Shown in pieces: positions 10,214 through 19,381 of a stretch of 64,000 nt of DNA. The notes beneath the pieces are model-generated. The model saw only the letters and a program-made list of their open reading frames with translations, searched no databases and was not told where the DNA came from. Origin of the DNA: Bacteroidota bacterium (GTDB lineage Bacteria; Bacteroidota; Ignavibacteria; Ignavibacteriales; Ignavibacteriaceae); contig JADFLR010000003.1 in NCBI GenBank assembly GCA_022564295.1, positions 1 to 64,000 on the forward strand. The letters are read 5' to 3'. Every line of letters begins with the position of its first letter. Position 1 is the stretch's first letter. The translations under genes were made by a program, and so were the position numbers.

Positions 10214-10627
10214 ATGCCAAATATCCTCTCTAATATTTCAACAAAACAAAAATGGGCTCTGATTTTATTACTGCTCATTACCCCAATTGGTTTTTACACT
10301 AAATTTTATACAGGTCCTGGCGCAAACTGGATAAACGATTCCCTCGGCGGTGTATTCTATGAAATATTCTGGTGTCTTTTAGTTTTCTTATTCTTTATAA
10401 AAGCAAAAGCGTGGGTGATAGCCACTTCGGTTTTTATAGTTACCTGTTTTTTAGAAGTACTTCAATTATGGCATCCTGAATTCCTGGAGATTATCAGAAG
10501 TTACTTTATTGGCAGGACAGTTCTTGGAACTTCTTTCAATTTGTATGATTTTATTTATTATTTTATCGGAAGCGGAATTGGATATTTAATCTTAACCCTC
10601 TTACAAAAGTTAAAAAATAAAATTTAA
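10214..10627 (+). CDS. DUF2809 family membrane protein
   Basis: A 137-residue protein with about four hydrophobic segments. Conserved DUF2809 features are visible: YTGPGANWINDSLGGVFYEIFW, LEVLQLWHPEFLE and FIGRTVLGTSFNLYDFIYY. Its biochemical function is not known. The start ATG is the first in frame. It is followed after 27 bases by the cytosine deaminase gene, so the two may be cotranscribed; no functional link is evident. Confidence 0.75.
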   Translation: MPNILSNISTKQKWALILLLLITPIGFYTKFYTGPGANWINDSLGGVFYEIFWCLLVFLFFIKAKAWVIATSVFIVTCFLEVLQLWHPEFLEIIRSYFIGRTVLGTSFNLYDFIYYFIGSGIGYLILTLLQKLKNKI

Positions 10628-10654
10628 CTCGAGATAAAATTATGAAAGTAATCA

Positions 10655-11092
10655 ATGGATAAATTTTTATTGGCATCTATTAACGAAGCTAAAAAAGGAT
10701 TAGAAGAAGGCGGAATACCCATCGGTTCTGTATTAGTAATTGATGAAGAGATTGTGGGACACGGTCACAACCGCCGTGTACAGAATGGCAGTTCAATTCT
10801 TCACGCTGAAATGGACTGCATAGAAAATGCCGGAAGATTAAAAGCTTCCGATTATAAAAAAGCAACTCTCTACTCTACTCTTTCGCCTTGCGATATGTGC
10901 AGCGGTATTGCTTTGTTGTATAAAATTCCTAAAATTGTAATTGGTGAAAATAAAACTTTTCTGGGACCGGAAGAATATCTTCGTACACGTGGTGTTGAGT
11001 TACTAATATTAAATGATAATGATTGTATTAAACTTATGGGAGAATTTATAAAAGCGAACCCCGAATTATGGAATGAGGATATTGGTGAATGA
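10655..11092 (+). CDS. Cytosine deaminase, yeast Fcy1-type
   Basis: A 145-residue zinc hydrolase of the CDA/deaminase fold. Zinc and catalytic motifs are HAE (residues 49-51 in LHAEMDCIE) and PCDMC (PCxxC). The flanking sequence (GRL, TLYSTLSPCDMCSG, VIGENKTF, YLRTRGVE, and the C-terminus NPELWNEDIGE) strongly resembles fungal cytosine deaminase Fcy1, not the amidohydrolase-type bacterial CodA. It would convert cytosine to uracil, feeding salvage or the nearby reductive pyrimidine pathway. Related substrates such as 5-methylcytosine or isocytosine are possible. The start is ATG 27 bases after the DUF2809 stop. Confidence 0.82.
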   Translation: MDKFLLASINEAKKGLEEGGIPIGSVLVIDEEIVGHGHNRRVQNGSSILHAEMDCIENAGRLKASDYKKATLYSTLSPCDMCSGIALLYKIPKIVIGENKTFLGPEEYLRTRGVELLILNDNDCIKLMGEFIKANPELWNEDIGE

Positions 11093-11298
11093 ATTTAGCA
11101 AGAATTTTTAGTAGGCAAAGTTCCAGCTCATCCATCTATTTCTTCCTAAGAGAATGAATTAGAAAGAGTTCAAAATTATTACGGGTATTCCTGAAAGAAG
11201 ATCTATTAAATAAACAGATACTTTATTTTTTCCAAAATTAATGTTAACTTAAATTTAGTATTGGGTTTAACAACTAAACATTTTCGAGAGGTACGGAT

Positions 11299-11649
11299 AT
11301 GGCGTTTACAATAACACAACTATGTACGGATTGCAAAGATATTTCTTGTACCCAGGTTTGTCCTGTAGATTGTATTTATGAATATACCGGAGATGACCCT
11401 TCGATACCAAAAAATATGCTATTAATTGATCCGGATGAATGTATAGACTGCAATGCATGTGTACCGGAATGCCCATGGGAAGCAATATTTGAAAATGAGG
11501 AAGTTCCCGATGTTTTCAAAGATGATATTGAACTCAATGCAAAAATTATGGATCAACCGAGGATCGTACCGGAAAGACCTGCAGATATGACTAATCCTAC
11601 GCCGGAAGAAGTCCAGACAAATAAAGAGAAGTATGGTTATGCAGATTAA
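11299..11649 (+). CDS. Two-cluster 4Fe-4S ferredoxin
   Basis: A 116-residue soluble electron carrier. The first cluster region contains [14 protein letters not shown] and the second [12 protein letters not shown]. This is the 4Fe-4S dicluster arrangement, with a C-terminal acidic tail of about 45 residues like that of FdxA-type ferredoxins. It is preceded by GAGAGGTACGG before the ATG, a good ribosome-binding site. It stands alone between the deaminase and the minus-strand alanine racemase. Electron donor and acceptor are unknown; with a B12-dependent ribonucleotide reductase and PreA in the window there are several possible partners. Confidence 0.85.
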   Translation: MAFTITQLCTDCKDISCTQVCPVDCIYEYTGDDPSIPKNMLLIDPDECIDCNACVPECPWEAIFENEEVPDVFKDDIELNAKIMDQPRIVPERPADMTNPTPEEVQTNKEKYGYAD

Positions 11650-11785
11650 AATTAACTCACTCTGAGTAGCCCCTCAAACAAAAGTATATATTGGCAAGTA
11701 TTTCACAATAAACAATTCCTGCAGTGCCGAAGAAGTAATCTCATACGCCAGAGCAATTGTTCGCCGGGGATTGGATCAGTAGGTA

Positions 11786-12937
11786 CTATTCGTTATATAC
11801 TCTTGGAACCCTTGTATTAATGTTCGTAAGAATTTCATAAGGATTGGTTCCCGCCCAATCAGCCAACTCTTGGCAGGTAATAATGTTCGCCCCATCATCG
11901 CCTAAAAGAATTACCACATCTCCGTTGTATGCACTATCATTATCTATATTAATAACTATTTGATCCATGGAAATTGTCCCTATAACAGGATATCTTTTTC
12001 CTCTTATTAAAACTTCCGCTTTGTGAGACATACTCCTTAAATACCCATCACCATATCCAACGGGAATTGTGACTGCTCTAATATTATGATCAGTTGTAAA
12101 AGTTGAATCATAACCAACTGGATGATTTGGCATGATCACTTTGAAATAAACTACCAGAGATTTCCATGTTAATGCTGGTTTAATTTCAACTGTTTTGTTT
12201 ACTTCTTTCGTTGGATAAATGCCGAATAACATAATACCTGGTCTTACCATATCGAAATTAGCTTCAGGTAATTGCAGTAATGCGCCGGAGTTAGAAAAGT
12301 GCCGATATGGTGTTTCGATTGATCGCTTTTCAAAAAAACTCAACACTTCTTTAAAACGTTCCAACTGCAGTTTTGCATAAGTAAGATCAGCAGCATCTGA
12401 ATTTGCAAAGTGAGAATATATTCCTTCAACCTCTATATTTTTACATTTGTATGCAGCATCAAGAAATTTCTCAGCATTATAATAATGCACACCGATACGT
12501 TCCATGCCGGTATCAATCTTTAAATGTACTATTGCTTTTACTTTCATCTGCCCGGCTGTGTCATTAATCTGATTGAGCTTATCAATTGATGATGCGGTAA
12601 TTGCAAGATTATGTTTTAAGAACAATGGAACTTGATTTCCCCAAACTCCGCCCAAAACAAGGATAGGTATGTTAATCCCCTTTTCCCTTAAAAGAATTCC
12701 TTCCTCAACCACCGCCACACCTAAATAATCTGCATTCAGTTCTTCAAAAAACCGAGCAATTCTTAACAAGCCATGTCCGTAAGCATTTGCTTTAAGTATC
12801 GGCATAATTTTACAACTGCCAACATGCTCTTTAATTTTTTGATAGTTTTCTTTAATCGCATTTAAATCCACTTCAACTCTTGTAGGGCGGATAATTTCTG
12901 TTTCACTTATTGTAGGATGATTTATTTGCTGGCTCAT
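11786..12937 (-). CDS. alr: Alanine racemase
   Basis: PLP-dependent racemase that makes D-alanine for peptidoglycan; 383 residues, normal for the family. The PLP lysine is K49 in PILKANAYGHG, the second catalytic tyrosine lies in VGYDSTF, and the PLP-binding C-terminal barrel stretch RPGIMLFGIYP and GYGDGYLR are present. The N-terminus has a short extension before RVEVDLNAIKENY. It is monocistronic, convergent with the ferredoxin and divergent from the beta-propeller gene. The start is the only ATG before the conserved barrel. Confidence 0.93.
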   Translation of the reverse strand: MSQQINHPTISETEIIRPTRVEVDLNAIKENYQKIKEHVGSCKIMPILKANAYGHGLLRIARFFEELNADYLGVAVVEEGILLREKGINIPILVLGGVWGNQVPLFLKHNLAITASSIDKLNQINDTAGQMKVKAIVHLKIDTGMERIGVHYYNAEKFLDAAYKCKNIEVEGIYSHFANSDAADLTYAKLQLERFKEVLSFFEKRSIETPYRHFSNSGALLQLPEANFDMVRPGIMLFGIYPTKEVNKTVEIKPALTWKSLVVYFKVIMPNHPVGYDSTFTTDHNIRAVTIPVGYGDGYLRSMSHKAEVLIRGKRYPVIGTISMDQIVINIDNDSAYNGDVVILLGDDGANIITCQELADWAGTNPYEILTNINTRVPRVYNE

Positions 12938-13121
12938 TTAATTTCTATTAGTTGAGAATCAGATTTAACACAAAGATAAAGTTTTATTAAAGAAATGAGA
13001 AGTAGAATAATTGACCATTAACTTAAATTTCCTTATCAATAAAATAATCCTTTTATCATTTCTTTTTTCATTTTAACTTAACAATTTGGTAACTATAATA
13101 AAATTTTCAATCGAGGATATA

Positions 13122-14168
13122 ATGAAAACTATATTTTTATTTCTTTTCATTTTTAGTATTGCAAACTTAGCTCAAACGGATGCATTAATTGTACTGAATA
13201 AAGACGAAGCATCTACATGGATAATTAATCCGAAAACTTCAGATGTTCTTGCTAAAATCAATGTTGGAAACGGACCACACGAAGGAGCGGTTTCGCCGGA
13301 TGGCAAGATTGCTGTTGTATGCAACTACGGAGCTAATAGAATTGGCGGTGATCGACTTTCTGTTATTAGTATAATTAATAGAAAGCTAATTAAAACGATT
13401 GATATCTCTCCTTACACCTGGCCCCACGGAATTAATTTCTTGGAGGATGGCAAACACGTTTTGGTAACTTCAGAATCAAAAGGAAAACTTCTGAAAATTA
13501 ATATTGAATCGGCAGAAATCGTTACTGTATTTGATATCGAAATGGATCTGCATATGGTTGAACTTTCAAGCAATGATAAGTTTGCTTTTACTACTTCAAT
13601 CAGACACGGAAAATTAACGAGAGTTGACCTGAAAAACTCTGAAATAATAAGCGTTAATACCGGCAGTGGAACTGAAGCCATTGGAGTTCATCCAACAAAG
13701 GATGAGGTTTGGGTGGGGAATAATCAGGAAAATCAAATCAGTATTGTTAATGCAGAAACGATGATAGTAATCGGAAATGTTGAATGTGGATTACAACCGA
13801 TAAGGTTAACCTTCACTGTTGATGGAAAGTATGTACTCGTTTCAAATATTCTTTCCGGTGATCTTGCTGTTATTGATTCAGAAAAAAGAGAAGTTGTAAA
13901 AAGAATTTCACTCGGCGGATTTGTACTAAGAGAAGAAGATTGGAAAGGCAAAACGGACGAAGAGCTTCAACCGTATGTTCAAGAAATTGAAAACGAAGGT
14001 GCACGCCCGATTGGTGTAATTGTGGGTCCGGACAATAAATTTGCTTACGTGGCAAATAACGGACTCGATCACATTGCTGTTATTGATTTAAGTATTTGGG
14101 AAATTGTAAAACGTATTCCAACAGGCAAAGGGCCTGATGGAATGGCATTTTCAAGAATTAGAGAATAA
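13122..14168 (+). CDS. Secreted YncE-like beta-propeller protein
   Basis: A 348-residue protein with an N-terminal signal peptide (MKTIFLFLFIFSIANLAQ) and about six repeats of the YVTN/surface-layer propeller kind, e.g. ISIINRKLIKTIDISPYTWPHG, VVNA-like INIESAEIVTVF, KREVVKRISLGG and LSIWEIVKRIPTGKGPDG. Such proteins act in the periplasm or outside the cell, often as ligand- or metal-binding scaffolds; the ligand here is not known. I chose ATG 13122, which follows GAGGAT and begins the signal peptide; an in-frame TTG at 13086 adds 12 residues with no signal logic. A transketolase-end relic begins right after its stop. Confidence 0.8.
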   Translation: MKTIFLFLFIFSIANLAQTDALIVLNKDEASTWIINPKTSDVLAKINVGNGPHEGAVSPDGKIAVVCNYGANRIGGDRLSVISIINRKLIKTIDISPYTWPHGINFLEDGKHVLVTSESKGKLLKINIESAEIVTVFDIEMDLHMVELSSNDKFAFTTSIRHGKLTRVDLKNSEIISVNTGSGTEAIGVHPTKDEVWVGNNQENQISIVNAETMIVIGNVECGLQPIRLTFTVDGKYVLVSNILSGDLAVIDSEKREVVKRISLGGFVLREEDWKGKTDEELQPYVQEIENEGARPIGVIVGPDNKFAYVANNGLDHIAVIDLSIWEIVKRIPTGKGPDGMAFSRIRE

Positions 14169-14210
14169 TTACTTAGGTGCACATCTGTTATATTTCCGCT
14201 CTATCTTATC
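14169..14210 (-). pseudogene. Relic resembling the 3' end of the transketolase gene (copy 1)
   Basis: Read on the minus strand this 42-base stretch gives a 13-residue tail, DKIERKYNRCAPK, then a stop. It aligns with the true transketolase C-terminus EKIEQKYTEDAPQ encoded near 22.7 kb. At the nucleotide level AAGATAGAGC and the AGAAGTA-like core are shared, with a small frameshift in the middle. It is the most diverged of four such relics. It starts one base after the stop of the beta-propeller gene. Confidence 0.45.
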
Positions 14211-14383
14211 CAGACAAAAAAATCCACTCCCTCACTCCACAAGTTTTAGAATGATTTGCCAGCACAGATATTATTAAATTATTTTTTGAATGTTTTGTAA
14301 ATAATAGTTATTATATTGTGCTAAAAAATTATTGTCACCTCGTAAACTTCTCTGGCAATATATTAAAATAAATTCAATTTAAT

Positions 14384-16972
14384 ATGGAATTATTAGAACG
14401 AAAAGATTCTTTAGATCAGCTTTCTCAACTTGTAACAGATGTTACTGCCGGTGTAGGGAAAACTGTTCTTCTTTCAGGTGAAGCCGGTATTGGAAAAACA
14501 TCTCTGATAAAATACTTCACAAATGATTTAAACTCTGATACTGAAATTCTATGGAGTGGCTGTGATGCCTTGTTTACACCAAGACCATTGGGACCTCTAT
14601 ATGACATAGCATATCAAATAAAGTCAAATCTAATTGAGATGCTTGAAAATGAAGAGAAGAGAGTCTCTATTTTTTCTGAATTTCTGAGTTATTTGGTAAA
14701 AACATCTAATTTGAAAGTGATTGTGATTGAAGATATTCATTGGGCAGATGAAGCAACTTTAGATCTTATAAAATTCCTGGCGCGGAGAATAAACAGAACA
14801 AAATCCATCCTGATTTTGAGTTACAGGGATGAAGAAATTGATCAGGATCATCCTCTTCATTCAATACTGGGAGACTTACCCAACTCTGAAACCACCCGGA
14901 TCCATCTTTATCCTTTATCAGAACTTGCAGTAGATACATTAATGAAGAACGCCGGAGTTAAAAACGATAACCTGTATGAAAGAACAGGTGGTAATCCATT
15001 TTATATAACCGAAGTATTAGCGAATAAAATTGATGGACTCCCCTCAAGTATTAAAGAAGCCGTAATTGCACGTACATCAAAATTATCTACCGATACTATG
15101 GAACTCCTGGAAATTATTTCTGTGATTCCATCAAAAATTGAGATAGAGTTACTAAGAAAATTATTCAACAATGTTGAAGACCACATAGATCATTGTATAA
15201 ATAAGGCAATTCTAATTACTGAAAAAGGCTTAGTATCATTCAGGCACGAGCTTGCCAGGTTAGCAATAATGAATTCAATCCCTGAGATGAAGAGAATTCA
15301 ACTTCATCAAAAGGTTTTAAACTGCCTGTTAGAATATAACAATCAGCAAGCTCTGCTTGCGCACATCGTCCATCATGCCAGCCAGGCGGCAGATAAGAAT
15401 GCGATTATAAAATATGCGCCTCTGGCAGCCAAACAAGCTTCTTTGCTGGGCTCACATCGTGAAGCAGCCGCAAATTATCTGACAGCCATTGAGTATTCTG
15501 AAAATCTTTCCGTAGAAAAGAAGTTAGAATTATATAACGGAAGATATTATGAATGTTACCTGACCGGACAAATTGAAGAAGCAATAAAAGCCTGCAAGGT
15601 AATCCAGGAAATATTAACTGATCAAGCTGACCCCCTTCAATTAGGTGAAAATTACAGAAGACTATCGAGATTAATGTGGTTCTCCAGTAATTTTACAAAG
15701 GGTGAGAAATATATTTTAAAGGCGATTGAGATACTTGAAAAGCTTCCACTAAGTCATCAGCTTGCAATGTCATATAGCAATTTATCTCAGGTCTGTATGA
15801 ACCAGGATAAACCAAATTTATCATTGGAATGGGCAGAAAAAGCAATTAAACTTGCCAGAAAGTTGAATGATCCTGAGGTTGAAATTCATGCGCTCAATAA
15901 TATTGGCTGTGCTAAAATGGATACCTATGACTATGCAGGCAAACCTAGCTTAATAAGGAGCCTGAGTCTGGCTCTGCAAAAAGGATTTGATGATCAAGCC
16001 TCAAGAGCTTATATGAATTTGGGCTTAATTAATCTGTCCAGCAGGAATTTAGAAGCTGCCCATCAGAATTTTAGTGATGGAAGTGAACACTGTCGTGAAA
16101 AAAATCTGGATACTTACAAACTCAGCATGATGGGAGGAATTTCCAAAATATACTTAGATCGTGGTCACTGGGATGAGGCAGTTGAAAAAGCAGAAGTCGT
16201 TTTAAAACAAAAGGATGTTAATTATTTTGATAAAATTACTGCATTCGCTGTGATTGGAACAGTTAGAGCACGCCGCAATGATCCCGGGGCTTTAATTGCT
16301 CTCGATAAAGCGCTATCTTCGCCATTGCAATCAGGCGATTGCACCTTCATAGCAAAAATGGCAAAAGCAGAAACTTACTGGTTATTGAATAAACTCGATC
16401 TAATTATTGAAGAAATTGAAGCTGATTATTTGCATTTCTTAGAAAACTATAATCCCTGGAAAGTTGGCGAATTAGCTTTCTGGCTTTGGAGAGGTGGGAA
16501 ATTATCTAAACCACCAGATAATATTGCAAAACCATATTCATTACAAATAAATGGTGACTGGCAAGGTGCTGCCGATGAATGGAAAAAACTTGGCTGCCCT
16601 TATGAAGAAGCTTTGGCTCTTGCTGATGGGAATGAGGATAGTAAAAGAAAAGCACTAAGCATATTGGAATCACTCGGCGCCACTGCAACAGTGAATCTCT
16701 TAAAGCATCAGATGAGAGAGAGCGGTATAAAAAAGATACCAAAAGGACCAAGACAATCAACAAAAGAAAATCCCTCGGGGTTAACCGGACGACAAATGGA
16801 AGTATTAAAGTTATTAACCAAAGGATTATCAAATTCAGAAATTGCAATTAAATTATTTATTTCACCAAAAACAGTTGATCACCATATTTCAGCAATCCTA
16901 TCAAAACTAAACCTTCATTCAAGAACAGAAGCTGCAACATTTGCTCAATCAAGTGGAATGATTATAAAATAG
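14384..16972 (+). CDS. Large LuxR-family ATPase transcriptional regulator (MalT/LAL-like)
   Basis: An 862-residue regulator. An AAA/STAND-type ATPase occupies the N-terminus, with Walker [10 protein letters not shown] at residues 32-40 and Walker [11 protein letters not shown] near residues 112-122. A long helical TPR-like repeat region (about 330-730) follows, and a LuxR-type helix-turn-helix ([15 protein letters not shown]...[13 protein letters not shown]) is at residues 798-862. Such proteins are ATP- and ligand-gated activators. The DUF4242 genes and repeat lipoprotein start about 110 bases downstream on the same strand and are plausible targets, which is inference only. No operator is recognised. 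Confidence 0.85.
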   Translation: MELLERKDSLDQLSQLVTDVTAGVGKTVLLSGEAGIGKTSLIKYFTNDLNSDTEILWSGCDALFTPRPLGPLYDIAYQIKSNLIEMLENEEKRVSIFSEFLSYLVKTSNLKVIVIEDIHWADEATLDLIKFLARRINRTKSILILSYRDEEIDQDHPLHSILGDLPNSETTRIHLYPLSELAVDTLMKNAGVKNDNLYERTGGNPFYITEVLANKIDGLPSSIKEAVIARTSKLSTDTMELLEIISVIPSKIEIELLRKLFNNVEDHIDHCINKAILITEKGLVSFRHELARLAIMNSIPEMKRIQLHQKVLNCLLEYNNQQALLAHIVHHASQAADKNAIIKYAPLAAKQASLLGSHREAAANYLTAIEYSENLSVEKKLELYNGRYYECYLTGQIEEAIKACKVIQEILTDQADPLQLGENYRRLSRLMWFSSNFTKGEKYILKAIEILEKLPLSHQLAMSYSNLSQVCMNQDKPNLSLEWAEKAIKLARKLNDPEVEIHALNNIGCAKMDTYDYAGKPSLIRSLSLALQKGFDDQASRAYMNLGLINLSSRNLEAAHQNFSDGSEHCREKNLDTYKLSMMGGISKIYLDRGHWDEAVEKAEVVLKQKDVNYFDKITAFAVIGTVRARRNDPGALIALDKALSSPLQSGDCTFIAKMAKAETYWLLNKLDLIIEEIEADYLHFLENYNPWKVGELAFWLWRGGKLSKPPDNIAKPYSLQINGDWQGAADEWKKLGCPYEEALALADGNEDSKRKALSILESLGATATVNLLKHQMRESGIKKIPKGPRQSTKENPSGLTGRQMEVLKLLTKGLSNSEIAIKLFISPKTVDHHISAILSKLNLHSRTEAATFAQSSGMIIK

Positions 16973-17079
16973 GGAAGTGAATATCATAAAATAGGGAATA
17001 CCCCCGATTCCCTTCTCTCCTCGATTCTCCATATTAGCACAAAGAAAAACATTTAATTAATATCAATAATTGAAGTTAT

Positions 17080-17349
17080 ATGCCGCGTTATTTGATTGAA
17101 CGTACATTTGGTGAAGGATTAGAAATTTTAGACAATTCTAAAGGTGTTGATGAGTGTCTGAAAATAGTAAGTAATAACCTTTATGATGAGGTAACGTGGG
17201 TTCATTCTTATGTAAGTGATGATAAATCAAAATCCTTCTGTATTTACGATGCTCCCTCTCCTGAAGCGGTACGAAGAGCAGCAAGAAGGAATAATCTGCC
17301 AATTGACAAAATAACCGAAGTACGTGTTTTAGATCCATACTTCTATTAA
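17080..17349 (+). CDS. DUF4242 small protein, cytoplasmic form
   Basis: An 89-residue protein matching the DUF4242 pattern: RYLIERTF at the start, WVHSYVSDDKSKSFCIYDAPSPEAVRRAA in the middle and EVRVLDPYFY at the end. Family members include a nickel-binding actinobacterial protein with a ferredoxin-like fold; a metal-binding role here is inference. It lacks a signal peptide, unlike its two paralogues at 17386 and 21571. It is followed after 36 bases by the secreted paralogue. A 3' fragment of a copy of this gene survives at 21450-21515. Confidence 0.72.
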   Translation: MPRYLIERTFGEGLEILDNSKGVDECLKIVSNNLYDEVTWVHSYVSDDKSKSFCIYDAPSPEAVRRAARRNNLPIDKITEVRVLDPYFY

Positions 17350-17385
17350 TAACCTTAATTCATTAATAATTTATCGGAGGATAAA

Positions 17386-17760
17386 ATGAAAAAATTCTTC
17401 TTAATTCTTGTCTCTTTTGTAATGGCTTCTGTGTTTGTGATGGACATTCACGCGCAGGATAAAACTTCAGAGCAAAACAAGATTGTGATAAAACGTTATC
17501 TGGTGGAACGCACATTCCCCGACGGGCTTAACATACCTGTAAATACAGAGGGAAGTGAAATTTGCATGACGGTGGTTTCTACTAATGCTGAAGATAACGT
17601 TACCTGGATTCATTCTTATGTAACCATGGACAAGAAAAAAACTTTCTGCATTTATGATGCCCCATCACCGGATGCAATAAGAAAAGCAGCCGATAAGAAT
17701 GGGCTTCCTGTGGATAATATCGTGGAAGTCAGTGTTCTTGATCCATATTTTTACAAATAA
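17386..17760 (+). CDS. DUF4242 protein with signal peptide
   Basis: A 124-residue exported paralogue of the preceding gene. Residues 1-23 form a signal peptide ending near IHAQD, followed by the DUF4242 core (KRYLVERTFPDGLNIP, WIHSYVTMDKKKTFCIYDAPSPDA, VLDPYFYK). A GGAGG ribosome-binding site lies just upstream of the ATG. It is nearly identical to the protein encoded at 21571-21948, showing a recent duplication. Function is unknown; envelope metal or ligand binding is possible. Confidence 0.72.
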   Translation: MKKFFLILVSFVMASVFVMDIHAQDKTSEQNKIVIKRYLVERTFPDGLNIPVNTEGSEICMTVVSTNAEDNVTWIHSYVTMDKKKTFCIYDAPSPDAIRKAADKNGLPVDNIVEVSVLDPYFYK

Positions 17761-17779
17761 CAAATCATTGGAGGTCAAA

Positions 17780-19063
17780 ATGAAAAGCAAATTTTTATTA
17801 TTGTTTTCTATAATAATTGCCGGGTTAATAATTGTTGGATGTGATACTGAAGATCCAATAGTTCCTCCCCCTCCTGATCCGCTTGAAGGAGAACTTGCGA
17901 AAGTGAGATCAGCTACAGAAAAATACCAGAACATGGATAAAACATTAAGTGATGGATATGAAGATATTGATTTATTTGCACCCAATCAGGGATGGCATTA
18001 CCTTAATGCTGGACTATTGGATGAAATTTTTGATATGGAAAAACCTGAAATTCTTGTTTATGCACCCGGACCAAACGGCGGCTTAATACTTGTCGCTGTT
18101 GAATATGCAGTCCCCGTAACGTTATCTCCCGATGCGCCAACTGGATTCACAGGTGAGGATGATGTGTGGCACATTAATACAGATTTTGGATTGTGGGTTT
18201 TACATACATGGGTTTGGTCTGATAACCCGGATGGAATGTTTAATGATACCAATCCTCTTGTAACACAAAATCAGCTTGATGCAGAACTTGCGAAAGTAAG
18301 ATCAGCCACAGAAAGATACCAGAATATGGATAACGCACTAAGTGATGAATATGAAGATATTGATTTATTTGCAGCTAATCAGGGATGGCATTATCTTAAT
18401 GCGGGACTTTTGGATGAAATTTTTGATATGGATAAACCTGAAATACTCGTCTATGCACCTGGTTCAAACGGTGGTTTAATACTTGTCGCTGTTGAATATG
18501 CAGTTCCAGTCGCGTTATCTCCTAATGCACCCGAAGGATTCACCGGTGAGGATGATGTGTGGCACATTAATACAGATTTTGGATTGTGGGTTTTACATAC
18601 CTGGGTTTGGTCTGATAACCCGGATGGGATGTTTAATGGTACCAATCCTCTTGTAGCACAAAATCAGCTTGAGGCAGAACTTGCGAAAGTGAGATCAGTT
18701 ACGGAAAGATACAAGGACTTGAATAATGCACTAGCTGATGAATATGAAGATATTGAATTATTCGCACCTAATCAGGGCTGGCATTATCTTAAAGCAGGGC
18801 TGTTGGATGAAATTTTTGATTTGAATAAACCTGAAATACTTGTCTATGCACCCGATTCAAATGGCGGCTTAATGCTTGTCGCTGTTGAATATGCAGTCCC
18901 CGTAAATTTATCTCCCGATGCGCCCGAAGGATTCACCGGTGAGGAAGATGTGTGGCACATTAATGAAGATTTTGGATTGTGGGTTTTACATACCTGGGTT
19001 TGGTATGATAACCCGGATGGGATGTTTAATGATACAAATCCTCGTGTGCCAACGGAGCCATAA
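17780..19063 (+). CDS. Lipoprotein with three tandem 131-residue repeats
   Basis: A 427-residue lipoprotein. The start ATG at 17780 follows GGAGGTCAAA; the frame runs further upstream but without initiation signals. A lipobox (LIIVGC) places Cys near residue 21. The rest is three copies of one domain: ELAKVRS, GWHYLNAGLLDEIFD, PEILVYAP, NGGLILVAVEYAVP, and LHTWVWSDNPDGMFN. The WVWxxNPxGMF motif is familiar from single-domain secreted proteins of unknown function. The copies differ at only a few positions, so the expansion is recent. It likely sits at the outer membrane or surface, in one plus-strand group with the DUF4242 genes. Confidence 0.75.
   Translation: MKSKFLLLFSIIIAGLIIVGCDTEDPIVPPPPDPLEGELAKVRSATEKYQNMDKTLSDGYEDIDLFAPNQGWHYLNAGLLDEIFDMEKPEILVYAPGPNGGLILVAVEYAVPVTLSPDAPTGFTGEDDVWHINTDFGLWVLHTWVWSDNPDGMFNDTNPLVTQNQLDAELAKVRSATERYQNMDNALSDEYEDIDLFAANQGWHYLNAGLLDEIFDMDKPEILVYAPGSNGGLILVAVEYAVPVALSPNAPEGFTGEDDVWHINTDFGLWVLHTWVWSDNPDGMFNGTNPLVAQNQLEAELAKVRSVTERYKDLNNALADEYEDIELFAPNQGWHYLKAGLLDEIFDLNKPEILVYAPDSNGGLMLVAVEYAVPVNLSPDAPEGFTGEEDVWHINEDFGLWVLHTWVWYDNPDGMFNDTNPRVPTEP
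17891..19063 (+). repeat. Three in-frame tandem repeats of 393 bp
   Basis: The marker GAACTTGCGAAAGT starts at 17891, 18284 and 18677, exactly 393 bases apart each time. Units 1 and 2 are the most alike; unit 3 carries more changes and lacks the linker to a fourth copy. The period is a multiple of three, so reading frame is kept. Such long, similar repeats could also mislead short-read assembly, so the copy number deserves a check. Confidence 0.9.
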
Positions 19064-19108
19064 TCCTTTGGGCAGGAATTGCCTATTAAACTAGTATCAG
19101 TACGTCTG

Positions 19109-19149
19109 CAACCCATACCTTGTAAAAGAGGTGTGGGTTGTATATTTTA
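19109..19149 (+). terminator. Rho-independent terminator after the repeat lipoprotein gene
   Basis: A 12-bp stem (CAACCCATACCT paired with AGGTGTGGGTTG, one T-G wobble) with an 8-base loop is followed by TATATTTT. It lies 46 bases after the lipoprotein stop on the same strand. The gap to the next gene at 19382 otherwise holds only a transketolase-end relic and AT-rich sequence. Confidence 0.7.
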
Positions 19150-19156
19150 AAATAGT

Positions 19157-19203
19157 TGAATCGACATACATTACTGCGGCGTAACATCTGTGTACTTCTG
19201 AAC
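19157..19203 (-). pseudogene. Relic of the transketolase 3' end (copy 2)
   Basis: On the minus strand this reads QKYTDVTPQ and stop, matching the transketolase tail QKYTEDAPQ. The similarity continues past the stop codon into the 3' flank: both copies have ATCGACATA followed by TACTGCGG or CACTGCGG. It is therefore a copied gene end, not a chance coding match. No upstream transketolase sequence is attached. Confidence 0.6.
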
Positions 19204-19381
19204 TATTTTTTTTCTTTATTTTTATTAACTCTTGAAATTCTTTGGGTTAAAGATTTTCTTTTATGTTTACTACAAATCACAGAGTCATAAATATTTATTT
19301 GCTTTTCTAACGCTGAATGAGGATATTATTATAATAAGATCCCATTCTATCAAGTAGTAAAAATATTTAACTCTTTAAATA

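Noticed and set aside
10045-10278. Minus-strand 77-codon ORF overlapping the start of the DUF2809 gene
   Set aside because: It overlaps a well-supported gene, has no recognisable protein features and lies in very AT-rich sequence where such frames are common.
11674-11781. Short open stretch between the ferredoxin and alanine racemase (ends ARAIVRRGLDQ)
   Set aside because: No start codon or ribosome-binding site, 36 codons only, no family recognised. It may be a gene relic, but I cannot support it.
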